NCBI GenBank assembly: GCA_031547885.1
Contig: JAVBRO010000009.1
Span: forward strand, 1-64,000
Reading direction: 5' to 3'
From: UBA940 sp031547885
GTDB lineage: Bacteria > Bacteroidota > Bacteroidia > Bacteroidales > Rikenellaceae
DNA: 64,000 nt
Numbering within the stretch: the first letter of the stretch is position 1; each line of letters opens with the position of its first letter. A program made the position numbers and the translations under genes. The notes under the pieces are model-generated. The model saw nothing but the letters and a program-made list of their open reading frames with translations, was not told the DNA's origin and did not search any database. Shown here piece by piece: positions 33,927 to 41,991 of the stretch.

Positions 33927-35582
33927 ATGACTGAAACTTTACAAAAGAAACTGAGCGACTCGCCGCTCATCCGCTGGACTGCCCTGCTGTTTCTGGCTTT
34001 CGCCATGTTCTGCTCGTATATCTTCATGGATATACTCTCGCCTGTCAAATCGATGCTCGAGTCGACGCGGGGTTGGGATTCGGTCGCTTTCGGAACTTAC
34101 GCGGGTTCCGAAACGTTCCTCAACGTATTCATCTTTTTCCTGATCTTCGCAGGCATCATCCTCGATAAGATGGGGGTACGGTTCACGGCCCTTTTGTCGG
34201 GGGTCGTAATGCTGATAGGGGCGACGATAAACTGGTATGCAGTGACGGAGGCGTTCGCAGGCTCGTCTCTCGATACGTGGTTCACGAACCACCTTAATTA
34301 CATCCCAGTTTTCGACGAATTGGGTGTTTCTCCATTCTACAAGGGCATGCCCGCGTCCGCCAAGTTTGCAGCCGTCGGATTCATGATCTTCGGCTGCGGC
34401 GTGGAGATGGCGGGGATAACCGTTTCGCGCGGTATCGTGAAATGGTTCAAAGGCAAGGAGATGGCGCTGGCGATGGGTTCGGAAATGGCATTGGCGCGTC
34501 TGGGTGTCGCCACGTGTATGATATTTTCGCCCATGTTCGCCAATATGTTCGGCAAACCCGACGTTTCGCGTTCTGTCGCCTTCGGTGTTATTTTGTTGTT
34601 GATCGCCCTGATCATGTTCATTGCCTACTTCTTTATGGACCGGAAGCTCGATGCGCAAACCGGTGAGGCCGAAGAGAAGGACGATCCGTTCAAGATCCGC
34701 GACCTCGGGAAGATCCTTTCGAGCAGCGGTTTCTGGTTGGTGGCGCTGCTTTGCGTGTTATATTATTCGGCGATCTTCCCTTTCCAGAAATATGCCGTGA
34801 ACATGCTGCAGTGCAATCTGGGAATTTCGGACGAAAGCACGACGCCACCAGGCATGCAGTTAGTGACTTTCGGGATCATGCTGATAGTGGCGGCGACTGC
34901 GTTTGTGAGTAATTTCCAGAAAAACCGGGCAACCAAGAACCTGCTCCTGGTCTGTTCGGGAGTGTTTCTTTTGGTTTATTGTTATCTGGCGTATAAACAG
35001 CAGTCAGCGGGAGCGATATTTTCCGTTTTCCCGCTGCTTGCGGTAGGTATCACTCCGATTTTAGGTAATTATATAGACAAGAAGGGAAAGGCTGCGACGA
35101 TGCTTATCTTCGGCTCGTTGCTGTTGATAGTGTGCCACCTCACGTTCGCCTATCTGCTGCCTCTGTTCAGACCCGAGGCAGGCGGTGTAGCCGGTGCGGG
35201 CGGATTTATCCTGGCCTTCGTCACGATACTCGTTCTTGGGGCTTCGTTCTCGCTGGTTCCGGCCTCGCTGTGGCCGTCCGTTCCGAAGCTGGTCGACCAC
35301 AAGGTGATAGGTTCGGCTTACGCGCTGATATTCTGGATACAAAATATCGGTTTGTGGCTCTTCCCGATGCTGATAGGTAAGATTTTGAATGCCTCGAACC
35401 AGGATATAATCAACGATCCGGGCCTGACGGCGGCGCAAAAGTCCGTCATGTACAACTACACCAATCCGCTGTTGATGCTCGCCTGCCTCGGGGCGGTCGC
35501 GCTGTTGCTGGGATTGTACCTTAAAGCGGTAGACCGTAAGAAAGGCTACGGCCTCGAACTGCCCAACATAAAGAAATCATGA
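33927..35582 (+). CDS. Major facilitator superfamily transporter
   Basis: A 551-residue polytopic protein with about 12 hydrophobic helices. The first half has SYIFMDILSPVKSMLES and DKMGVRF, which is the MFS loop 2-3 pattern (D-x-x-G-x-R). A soluble loop (about 240-260, QTGEAEEKDDPFKIRDLG) separates the two halves, and a longer periplasmic loop (about 110-140) lies between helices. The substrate cannot be inferred. It is third in the TPR-small-MFS operon and ends at a repeat-filled gap. Confidence 0.85.
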   Translation: MTETLQKKLSDSPLIRWTALLFLAFAMFCSYIFMDILSPVKSMLESTRGWDSVAFGTYAGSETFLNVFIFFLIFAGIILDKMGVRFTALLSGVVMLIGATINWYAVTEAFAGSSLDTWFTNHLNYIPVFDELGVSPFYKGMPASAKFAAVGFMIFGCGVEMAGITVSRGIVKWFKGKEMALAMGSEMALARLGVATCMIFSPMFANMFGKPDVSRSVAFGVILLLIALIMFIAYFFMDRKLDAQTGEAEEKDDPFKIRDLGKILSSSGFWLVALLCVLYYSAIFPFQKYAVNMLQCNLGISDESTTPPGMQLVTFGIMLIVAATAFVSNFQKNRATKNLLLVCSGVFLLVYCYLAYKQQSAGAIFSVFPLLAVGITPILGNYIDKKGKAATMLIFGSLLLIVCHLTFAYLLPLFRPEAGGVAGAGGFILAFVTILVLGASFSLVPASLWPSVPKLVDHKVIGSAYALIFWIQNIGLWLFPMLIGKILNASNQDIINDPGLTAAQKSVMYNYTNPLLMLACLGAVALLLGLYLKAVDRKKGYGLELPNIKKS

Positions 35583-35635
35583 GTCATGAGTTATAAGTCA
35601 TGAGTCGAAGGTGCGGGGCCTAAAGCCCCGCATTT
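35581..35635 (+). repeat. Simple-repeat and hairpin element (family 3, after the MFS gene)
   Basis: Words GAGTCATGAGTTATAAG are repeated, then TCGAAGG and hairpin TGCGGGGC-CTAAA-GCCCCGCA (35612-35632). It matches 15001-15084 on the opposite strand up to TCGAAGGTG and then differs in stem sequence while keeping a stem. It overlaps the MFS stop codon. Confidence 0.75.
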
Positions 35636-35655
35636 TCATATAAGTTCGTTCTAAT

Positions 35656-35842
35656 ACAAGCGCCAGCTTGTGCGCAAAATCCCACTTTTCAAAAATCGTG
35701 AGCGCAGACGAAGACTAAAATGGCTTTCAACCATGTGCGATAGCTCCGCGTTAGCTCAAGGTTGTACCATTTTAGGCGAGGCGGAGTAGATTTTTGGAAC
35801 GTGGGCCAGTTTTTGCTTATTTTTGCTGGCCAAAAAGAAGTT
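35656..35842 (+). repeat. Structured intergenic element, copy C (family 2)
   Basis: Shares layout with the copy at 49355-49528. Hairpin 1 is ACAAGC-GCCA-GCTTGT (35656-35671). A long outer stem pairs CCCACTTTTCAAAAATC (35681-35697) with GATTTTTGGAACGTGGG (35789-35805). Inside is CTAAAATGG / CCATTTTAG (35715-35723 and 35767-35775) with conserved CATGTGCG and AGCTCAAGG. A last hairpin GGCCAG...CTGGCC spans 35804-35831. No ORF. It is upstream of uvrA, with about 110 bp between. Confidence 0.8.
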
Positions 35843-35862
35843 AAGAAAAAAATCCTCTTTTG

Positions 35863-35906
35863 TAGATTCCTCGTCGCTCCGCTTCCCTGGAATGACATTA
35901 CACAGA
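35863..35906. repeat. Fragment of a GGAATGACA-type palindromic repeat
   Basis: TAGATTCCTCGTCGCTCCG followed by CTTCCCTGGAATGACATT resembles the right half of the GTCATCCCGAGCGAG repeat at 38841-39060. Only one arm is here, so it is a remnant. The remaining part of the gap up to uvrA holds only a TATCTTTA box at 35931-35938. Confidence 0.45.
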
Positions 35907-35952
35907 TATTACCATTAGGAAATAATTCGCTATCTTTACACGTTTTATTTCG

Positions 35953-38787
35953 ATGCAAAAATCCGTGGAAGAAAAGATATCGATATACGGCGCGAGGGTC
36001 AACAACCTCAAGAACGTCGACCTGGAAATACCCCGCGACAGGCTTGTGGTGATAACCGGACTTTCGGGCTCGGGCAAGTCGTCGCTGGCTTTCGACACCA
36101 TCTACGCCGAGGGGCAGCGCCGCTATATGGAGACGCTGTCGATCTACGCCCGCCAGTTCGTGGGGAGCATGGAGCGCCCCGATGTGGATAAAATAACGGG
36201 CCTTAGCCCCGTGGTGGCCATCGAACAAAAGACCACCAGCAAGAATCCGCGTTCGACCGTGGGGACAATCACCGAGATAAACGACTTCCTGCGCCTGCTC
36301 TTCGCACGGGCGTCGAGGGCCTATTCGCCGGTCACGGGCGAGGAGATGGTCCATTATACCGACGACCAGATCGCCGACCTCATTATGAAAGGCTACACCG
36401 GCCGGAAGATCGCCCTGCTGGCTCCCATCGTTAAGGGGCGCAAGGGGCACTACCGCGAGCTTTTCGAGGGGTTGATGCGCAAGGGTTTCACCTACGCCCG
36501 CATCGACGGCGAGATGCGTGAGTTCACCGGCGGAATGAAGCTCGACCGATACAAGATACACACCATCGAATTGGTCATAGACCGGATGACGGTCAAAGAT
36601 GAAGCCCGCGACAGGCTTATGAAGAGCCTGAAAGAGGCGATGCGCCAGGGCAAGGGAACGATGATGCTCTACGACTACGAGGCCGACGCGGCGCACTACT
36701 ACAGCCGCCATCTGATGTGCCCCTCTACGGGGGTTTCGTTCAACGACCCGGCGCCGCACACCTTTTCGTTCAACTCGCCGCAGGGGGCCTGTCCGCGATG
36801 TGGAGGGCTAGGCGAAGAGGCGCGTTTCGACGTCGCCAAGATAATCCCGAATTCGAAAAAAAGCATCCGCACCGGAGCCATCGAACCCCTCGGGAAGCAT
36901 AAGAACAACATGCTTTTCGCCGTGATGGAGAAGCTGGGCGCGCGCTACGACTTCACCATAGACGACCCGGTGAATACCATTTCCGAGAGCGGCCTCAACG
37001 CCGTACTCTACGGCGATCCCGAACCTCTGCGCATAGACACCACGGCGTTCAGCTACTCGGGCGGCAACCAGATGGTTTCATGGGAAGGGATCGCCGAATG
37101 GCTCGACCGACTCGACGACGACAAACACACCGAGAACTGGAAAGAGCAGTTCCTGGTGCGCGAGGCGTGTTCCGAGTGCGGAGGCAGCCGCCTCAAAAGC
37201 GAAGCGCTGCAGTTCCGCATCGGCGACCGCAACATCGCCGACCTTTCGGCCATGAGCATCGAGGAGTTTTGGCAGTGGATGGAGGGGGTCGAAAAGCTGT
37301 TCAACCCGAAAGAACAAAAGATCGCAAAAGAGATAGTCAAGGAGATACGCGACCGGTTGGGATTCCTCGTGAAAGTGGGACTCGGGTACCTGTCGCTGGG
37401 GCGCGCCTCGCGTTCGCTTTCGGGCGGCGAGAGCCAGCGTATCCGCCTCGCCACGCAGATCGGGTCGAAGCTTGTCAACGTGCTTTACATCCTCGACGAG
37501 CCGAGCATCGGCCTGCACCAACGCGACAACCGCAAACTGATCGGCAGCCTCGAGGAACTGCGCGACGCCGGGAACTCGATAATCGTCGTCGAACACGACG
37601 AGGAGATGATCCGCAGCGCCGATTTCATCGTGGACGTGGGTCCGCGGGCAGGACGAAAAGGGGGCCACATAGTCGCCGCCGGATCGATCGACGACGTCCT
37701 GGCCGCGCCGGATTCCATCACCGCCGACTACCTTGCGGGGCGCAAAGCCATCGAAGTCCCGAAAAACCGCCGCAAAGGGAACGGCAACGGCTACAAGATC
37801 ACGGTGAAAGGCGCGCGCGGCAATAACCTGAAGAACGTGACGGCGGAATTTCCGCTCGGCAAGATGATATGCGTCACAGGGGTGAGCGGAAGCGGTAAAT
37901 CGACGCTGGTGAACGACACCCTGCGTCCCGTGCTTAGCCGCAAACTTTATAACTCGTACGCCCAGCCGCTCGCCTGCGACAGCATCGAGGGACTGGAGAA
38001 TGTGGACAAACTGGTCGTGGTGGACCAGTCGCCCATCGGGCGCACCCCGCGCAGCAATCCGGCCACCTACTCCAACGTTTTCGCCGACATCCGCAAACTT
38101 TTCGAGCAGACGCCCGACGCCCAGATACGCGGTTTCAAGGCGGGCCGTTTCTCGTTCAACGTCAAGGGCGGACGGTGCGAAGAGTGCCGCGGCGCGGGTG
38201 TGCAGACCATCGAGATGAACTTCCTTCCCGACGTTTACGTGCGCTGCAAGGCGTGCGGCGGCAAGCGCTACAACCGCGAAACCTTAGAGGTGAAATACAA
38301 GGGCAAGAGTATCAACGACGTGCTGGAGATGACGGTCAACATGGCCGTCGAGTTCTTCGAGCACATTCCCAAGATATACCAGAAACTGCGTGCCATCCAG
38401 AGCGTAGGACTCGGCTATCTGCGGCTCGGCCAGCCCTGCACCACCCTTTCCGGCGGCGAGAGCCAGCGCATCAAACTGTCGGCCGAACTCGCGCGCCAGG
38501 AGACCGGACGGACACTCTATATCCTCGATGAACCCACGACGGGTCTTCATTTCGAGGACGTGCGCCAACTGCTGGAAGTGATAAACCTGCTTGTCGACCG
38601 CGGCAACACTATGATCGTGATCGAGCACAACCTGGACGTCATCAAGACCGCCGACCATATCATAGATATGGGACCCGAGGGGGGCGCGGCGGGCGGACAG
38701 GTGGTCGCCGCCGGAACCCCCGAACAGGTAGCCGCCAATCCCGACAGCTACACCGGGCAGTTCCTAAAAGGCATGGGTATAAAATAA
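35953..38787 (+). CDS. uvrA: Excinuclease ABC subunit A
   Basis: Damage-recognition ATPase of nucleotide excision repair. The 944-residue protein contains two ABC ATPase modules: Walker A GLSGSGKSS (residues 36-44) and GVSGSGKST (near 644), two ABC signatures LSGGESQRIRLA and LSGGESQRIKLS, and Walker B LYILDEPSIGL and LYILDEPTTGL. It also has zinc-finger cysteine pairs (CPRCGG, CSECGG, CEECRGAG, CKACGG). Length and layout are standard. It ends with a terminator. Confidence 0.98.
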   Translation: MQKSVEEKISIYGARVNNLKNVDLEIPRDRLVVITGLSGSGKSSLAFDTIYAEGQRRYMETLSIYARQFVGSMERPDVDKITGLSPVVAIEQKTTSKNPRSTVGTITEINDFLRLLFARASRAYSPVTGEEMVHYTDDQIADLIMKGYTGRKIALLAPIVKGRKGHYRELFEGLMRKGFTYARIDGEMREFTGGMKLDRYKIHTIELVIDRMTVKDEARDRLMKSLKEAMRQGKGTMMLYDYEADAAHYYSRHLMCPSTGVSFNDPAPHTFSFNSPQGACPRCGGLGEEARFDVAKIIPNSKKSIRTGAIEPLGKHKNNMLFAVMEKLGARYDFTIDDPVNTISESGLNAVLYGDPEPLRIDTTAFSYSGGNQMVSWEGIAEWLDRLDDDKHTENWKEQFLVREACSECGGSRLKSEALQFRIGDRNIADLSAMSIEEFWQWMEGVEKLFNPKEQKIAKEIVKEIRDRLGFLVKVGLGYLSLGRASRSLSGGESQRIRLATQIGSKLVNVLYILDEPSIGLHQRDNRKLIGSLEELRDAGNSIIVVEHDEEMIRSADFIVDVGPRAGRKGGHIVAAGSIDDVLAAPDSITADYLAGRKAIEVPKNRRKGNGNGYKITVKGARGNNLKNVTAEFPLGKMICVTGVSGSGKSTLVNDTLRPVLSRKLYNSYAQPLACDSIEGLENVDKLVVVDQSPIGRTPRSNPATYSNVFADIRKLFEQTPDAQIRGFKAGRFSFNVKGGRCEECRGAGVQTIEMNFLPDVYVRCKACGGKRYNRETLEVKYKGKSINDVLEMTVNMAVEFFEHIPKIYQKLRAIQSVGLGYLRLGQPCTTLSGGESQRIKLSAELARQETGRTLYILDEPTTGLHFEDVRQLLEVINLLVDRGNTMIVIEHNLDVIKTADHIIDMGPEGGAAGGQVVAAGTPEQVAANPDSYTGQFLKGMGIK

Positions 38788-38807
38788 ATCGCCGTCGTCT
38801 TTACGAT

Positions 38808-38835
38808 AAACGCGGCCGAAAGCCGCGTTTTCTTA
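38808..38835 (+). terminator. Rho-independent terminator of uvrA
   Basis: Stem AAACGCGGC-CGAAA-GCCGCGTTT followed by TCTTATT. Confidence 0.85.
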
Positions 38836-38840
38836 TTAAT

Positions 38841-39060
38841 GTCATTCCGAGCGAGGCCGCAACGGCGGCAGCGGTTTGATTTGTCATCCCGAGCGAGCCG
38901 AATCTGTTAAGGTTCCGACGAGTCGAAAGTTTCTATTCGGCGACGAGGGATCTACCGAATATTTAATCCCGTCAATTATAAGGAAGTTCCCTCGTCGGGC
39001 GGTAGATCATCTTTTAGATGAATGTCCTTCTTGCGCCGCCCTCGCTCGGGATGACATTTA
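38841..39060. repeat. Palindromic GTCATCCCGAGCGAG element
   Basis: Perfect inverted repeats GTCATCCCGAGCGAG (38883-38897) and CTCGCTCGGGATGAC (39041-39055) enclose inner ones, CGACGAGGGA (38941-38950) with TCCCTCGTCG (38988-38997) and GATCTACC (38949-38956) with GGTAGATC (39001-39008). A second copy of GTCATTCCGAGCGAG at 38840-38854 makes a tandem start. No ORF. Such repeats are widespread in Bacteroidetes genomes; this is from general knowledge. Confidence 0.75.
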
Positions 39061-39708
39061 TTTGACAATCACCTTCTGGATGCGGTCGACTATGTGAATT
39101 GCCGCGTCTTGCTTGGATTCGAGCGGAAAGTCCGTGCGGCCCGTGCGGTCGAATATCGCGATGCGGTTGGTGTCGACGCCGAATCCCGCGCCCTCGTCCC
39201 TCAGCGAGTTCAGCACTATGAAATCGAGGTTCTTGGTCTCGAGTTTGCGCAGGGCGTTCTCCTCTTCATGGTCGGTCTCCAAAGCGAAACCCACAAGTAG
39301 CTGGCCCGCGCCTTTGGTCCGCCCAAGTTCGGCCGCAATATCTTTAGTCTGTTTCAGTTCGATGCAGAGGTGGCCGCCTTTTTTTTTCATCTTCACGGGA
39401 CTGACTTCGGCGGGGGTGTAGTCGGCCACAGCGGCGCACATCACGGCCCCGTCAACCGACAGCCATAGTGCCACGCTTTCGCGGTACATATCCTCGGCGG
39501 AGACCACATCGACACGCCTCACGCCTGCCGGAACGGGCAGTGCGGTTCGTCCGCTTATCAAAACGACATCGGCTCCGCGCACAGCCAGTTCGGCCGCTAT
39601 CGCGTAACCCATTTTGCCTGTGGAATGGTTGGAGATGAAACGCACCGGATCGATCGCCTCGATGGTGGGTCCGGCGGTGACTAAAAACTTACAACCTTTT
39701 AGCAGCAT
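39058..39708 (-). CDS. coaB: Phosphopantothenate-cysteine ligase (CoaB domain, separate gene)
   Basis: Makes 4'-phosphopantothenoyl-cysteine in coenzyme A synthesis. The 216-residue protein begins MLLKGCKFLVTAGPTIEAIDPVRFISNHSTGKMGYAIAAEL, the normal start of the CoaB half of the bifunctional CoaBC (Dfp), and contains AAVADYTP, KMKKKGG and the later KLETKNLDFIVLNSL. Bacteroidales normally encode it fused behind CoaC; here it has its own ATG, 179 nt after the coaC stop. An A9 tract (39379-39387 as T9 on plus) lies in KMKKKGG. Confidence 0.9.
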   Translation of the reverse strand: MLLKGCKFLVTAGPTIEAIDPVRFISNHSTGKMGYAIAAELAVRGADVVLISGRTALPVPAGVRRVDVVSAEDMYRESVALWLSVDGAVMCAAVADYTPAEVSPVKMKKKGGHLCIELKQTKDIAAELGRTKGAGQLLVGFALETDHEEENALRKLETKNLDFIVLNSLRDEGAGFGVDTNRIAIFDRTGRTDFPLESKQDAAIHIVDRIQKVIVK

Positions 39709-39887
39709 AACAGACTGTTTTCGTCAAAACGGAGAGTGCAGTAGGGGTTTTCGTCAGAAATGCTCGGCACAAACAGAATTTTTGTCAAAAAGGTCCAGAT
39801 GCAAGGCTTTCGAAAAAATTGGGAAGGGAGTTTACTGCCGTAAATGACCGAGCAATTTTTGAGAATAACGAAGCAGGTGGGCCTTTT
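39709..39887 (-). other. Spacer that splits coaBC, with 30-bp-spaced palindromes
   Basis: No reading frame joins coaC to coaB through this 179-bp segment. It contains GTTTTCGTCAAAAC (39717-39730), GTTTTCGTCAGAAA (39747-39760) and ATTTTTGTCAAAAA (39778-39791), starts 30 and 31 bp apart, with a faint fourth (TTTCGAAAAAAT, near 39808). Spacers between them are 16-17 bp and unlike each other. Confidence 0.7.
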
Positions 39888-40430
39888 TCACGAAAATTTT
39901 TCTTCGAGATAGGCTATTATATCCTCGGGTTCGGCCATACGCCCCTTACCCGAAAGTCCGCTCGCAAGTTCGCCCTCTGCCGGTTCGATTATGCCGACGC
40001 CGAGCCCGCGCAGGCGTTCGATATTGGCCTGCGTGGCCGGATGGGCGTACATGTCGAAGTCCATCGCCGGAGCGACGAAGACCGGACAGCGCGCCGAAAG
40101 ATAAGTGGTCAGCAGGAGATTGTCGGCTACGCCGCCCGCCATTTTCGCGATGGTGTTGGCTGTCGCGGGTGCTATGACGAACGCATCGGCCCATTCGCCG
40201 AGCGAAACATGGCTGTTCCATCCGCCGTTCTCGGGATTGAAGAATTCGACAAGGATGGGATGCCGGGAAAGCGTCGCCATCGTCAGCGGAGTGATGAACT
40301 CCTTTGCCAGAGGGGTCATAAGCACGCGGACATCCGCACCGGCCCTGACCAGCGACCTGACAAGTATAGCAGCCTTGTAGGCTGCTATGCTCCCCGTCAC
40401 ACCGACGATTATATTCTTTCCTTTCAACAT
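39888..40430 (-). CDS. coaC: Phosphopantothenoylcysteine decarboxylase (CoaC domain, separate gene)
   Basis: FMN enzyme that decarboxylates phosphopantothenoyl-cysteine to phosphopantetheine. The 180-residue protein has NIIVGVTGSIAAYKA at the start, the conserved SHVSLGEWAD (catalytic histidine), IAPATANTIAKMAGGVADNLL, and PAMDFDMY, where E. coli Dfp has PAMN. The substrate flap reads ASGLSGKGRM: the position of the E. coli catalytic cysteine (ACGD) is serine here. The frame stops at EEKFS, exactly where the linker to CoaB should begin. Whether the variant residues are normal for this group I cannot verify. Confidence 0.9.
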   Translation of the reverse strand: MLKGKNIIVGVTGSIAAYKAAILVRSLVRAGADVRVLMTPLAKEFITPLTMATLSRHPILVEFFNPENGGWNSHVSLGEWADAFVIAPATANTIAKMAGGVADNLLLTTYLSARCPVFVAPAMDFDMYAHPATQANIERLRGLGVGIIEPAEGELASGLSGKGRMAEPEDIIAYLEEKFS

Positions 40431-40519
40431 ATAATGAAAGATGATAAATGAAAGATGAAAGATTATGGCGCGGCATTTGCCGCAGATATTTAAATGACGA
40501 GAAACGTCACCTTAATTTT
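40431..40519. repeat. Simple-repeat and hairpin element (family 3, rpoZ-coaC gap)
   Basis: GATGAAA words, then TTATGGCG and hairpin GCGGCA-TT-TGCCGC (40470-40483), an AT spacer and hairpin GACG-AGAAA-CGTC (40496-40508) followed by CACC. The TTATGGYGCGGCAT part is also at 50883-50902. Confidence 0.7.
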
Positions 40520-40852
40520 TCATTCGGAAGCGTTAGCTTCCTGGCCGCCTTCGCGGTAATATATCTCGCCGTTCAGGAACTCCTCGGTGGCGATGAGCGT
40601 GGCCTTGGGCATGCGCTCGTAGTATTTCGAAATCTCGATCTGTTCGCGGTTCTCGAAGGTCTCCTCGAGCGAATCGGTCGTGGTCGAGAACTCGTCGAGC
40701 TTGCGCATAAGTTCCTGCTTGAGCTGTGTCGAGATCTGGTTGGCCCTCTTCGAGATGATGGCCACCGATTCGTAAATGTTGTCCGTAGGAGTATCGAGGT
40801 CGATCATCTTACGGGTAACCGTGTTATTGGGTACGACTTTTTTAGTTTCCAT
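40520..40852 (-). CDS. rpoZ: DNA-directed RNA polymerase omega subunit
   Basis: A 110-residue protein resembling the Bacteroidetes omega subunit (Rpb6-like): VTRKMIDLDTPTDNIYESVAIISKRANQISTQLKQEL holds the conserved motif with the N-terminal helix and the residues that clamp the beta-prime C terminus. The C-terminal half (EFSTTTDSLEETFENREQIEISKYYERMPKATLIATEEFLNGEIYY) is longer than the E. coli protein, as in other Bacteroidetes. Its start overlaps the end of bamD by 11 nt, and the coaC gene follows. The order bamD-rpoZ-coaBC is the usual one in the phylum. Confidence 0.85.
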   Translation of the reverse strand: METKKVVPNNTVTRKMIDLDTPTDNIYESVAIISKRANQISTQLKQELMRKLDEFSTTTDSLEETFENREQIEISKYYERMPKATLIATEEFLNGEIYYREGGQEANASE

Positions 40853-41849
40853 TTTGCTCCTCTGTGGTTGGTTCTGTTCCGTCCTTTGTGTGCTTATCTA
40901 TGTGAGCTTTCGCTTCCGTGTGCATTTTTTCGACCTCTTTGAGGTGTGCCGTTCCCGGATACTCCGAAATGAGATTGTAGTAGTTGTCCATCATGCCCAT
41001 ATAGCGGTCGGTCATCTGGCTGGCGACCGAGTTCTTTGCGAACAGATAGGCCGATTTCGTGGCGAGGTACATCAGCTCTTCGCGGTAGGGCGAATCGGGA
41101 AATTCGTCTATGGCATTGTTGAGCGCCCTCACAGCGGCCTTGTACTGCCCTATGGTATAGTACAGTTTGGCGTTCTCGTATGATTTGGTGTAGAGCTTCT
41201 GCTGCAGTTCGGTCATCCGTTCCTCGCACTCGGGTTTTTTGATGGTGTTGGGATAGCGGCCCTTGTATTCATTTATGGCGATCATCGCGCGCAGGGTGGT
41301 CGTCTGGTCATACTGTGGCGCGGGCGACGAGAAGTAGAAACCCATGGCATACATATATTCCACGTCCTCGATGAAGATACTGCTTGGGAAACGGCGGCGG
41401 AAACCGTCGAATATCTGTTCGCTCACCTCGAACGAACCCGCCTTATAGAACGAGCAGCCGAGATAATAAGAGAGCGAGTCCTCCTGCACCGTACCCATGA
41501 ATGTCTGCGATTGCAAAGCCCTGTCGAGCAGGTTCTGCGCCTTCTGGTAATTGGCGCTGCTGTTCTCGTCGGACCCCTTTTTCTTTAGATGGTAATAGCG
41601 CAGCCCTTCGACGTACATCAACTTGTAGTTGGTACTTTTGAGCAGCTTATTATAGCTGGGGGTCTTGCCTTCCTTCACCCTGATATCGGTGGCTTTGGTG
41701 GCCTTTTCGGCGATCTTGCGCTCTTTTTCGAGTTTTTTTTCCTCTTTGGTGAGTTGCGGTTTCGAGGATTTAGCTTCCACACAATCAATGCTTCCGACCG
41801 CGAAAACGGCGGTAAGCACCAGGGTCAATATTACAAGGCTTTTTTTCAT
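40842..41849 (-). CDS. bamD: Outer membrane assembly protein BamD
   Basis: Part of the BAM machine that folds outer-membrane proteins. The 335-residue protein has a signal-like start (MKKSLVILTLVLTAVFAVGSIDC, with a cysteine at 23 that is a weak lipobox) and TPR-like helical repeats: GCSFYKAGSFEVSEQIFDGFRRRFPSS, AINEYKGRYPNT, YYTIGQYKAAVRALNNAIDEFPDSPYREELMY. The acidic, glutamine-rich tail is variable. I start at 41849, as the frame upstream lacks homology and overlaps the promoter. It precedes rpoZ in the same transcript. Confidence 0.85.
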   Translation of the reverse strand: MKKSLVILTLVLTAVFAVGSIDCVEAKSSKPQLTKEEKKLEKERKIAEKATKATDIRVKEGKTPSYNKLLKSTNYKLMYVEGLRYYHLKKKGSDENSSANYQKAQNLLDRALQSQTFMGTVQEDSLSYYLGCSFYKAGSFEVSEQIFDGFRRRFPSSIFIEDVEYMYAMGFYFSSPAPQYDQTTTLRAMIAINEYKGRYPNTIKKPECEERMTELQQKLYTKSYENAKLYYTIGQYKAAVRALNNAIDEFPDSPYREELMYLATKSAYLFAKNSVASQMTDRYMGMMDNYYNLISEYPGTAHLKEVEKMHTEAKAHIDKHTKDGTEPTTEEQNGN

Positions 41850-41893
41850 GCTGTACATACAAAGGTTTGGTCCCGAAGACAAAAACCGCGGGG

Positions 41894-41924
41894 CAAAGGT
41901 ATGAAAAGTTAACGAAATGCCGAA
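41894..41924 (-). promoter_or_regulatory. Promoter of bamD-rpoZ-coaC-coaB
   Basis: Minus strand TTCG (41921-41924), 19 nt, TACCTTTG (41894-41901). The -7 box is consensus and -33 matches three of four. Confidence 0.6.
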
Positions 41925-41991
41925 ATTAATATTGCGTTTTCGCTCAAAGAAGTTTCCCGTAAAACATACTGCCGTTGTACGACCCCGATAA

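Noticed and set aside
39717..39820. A CRISPR array in the coaC-coaB spacer
   Set aside because: Three to four repeats of only 12-14 bp with 16-17 bp spacers, no cas genes; more like operator sites.
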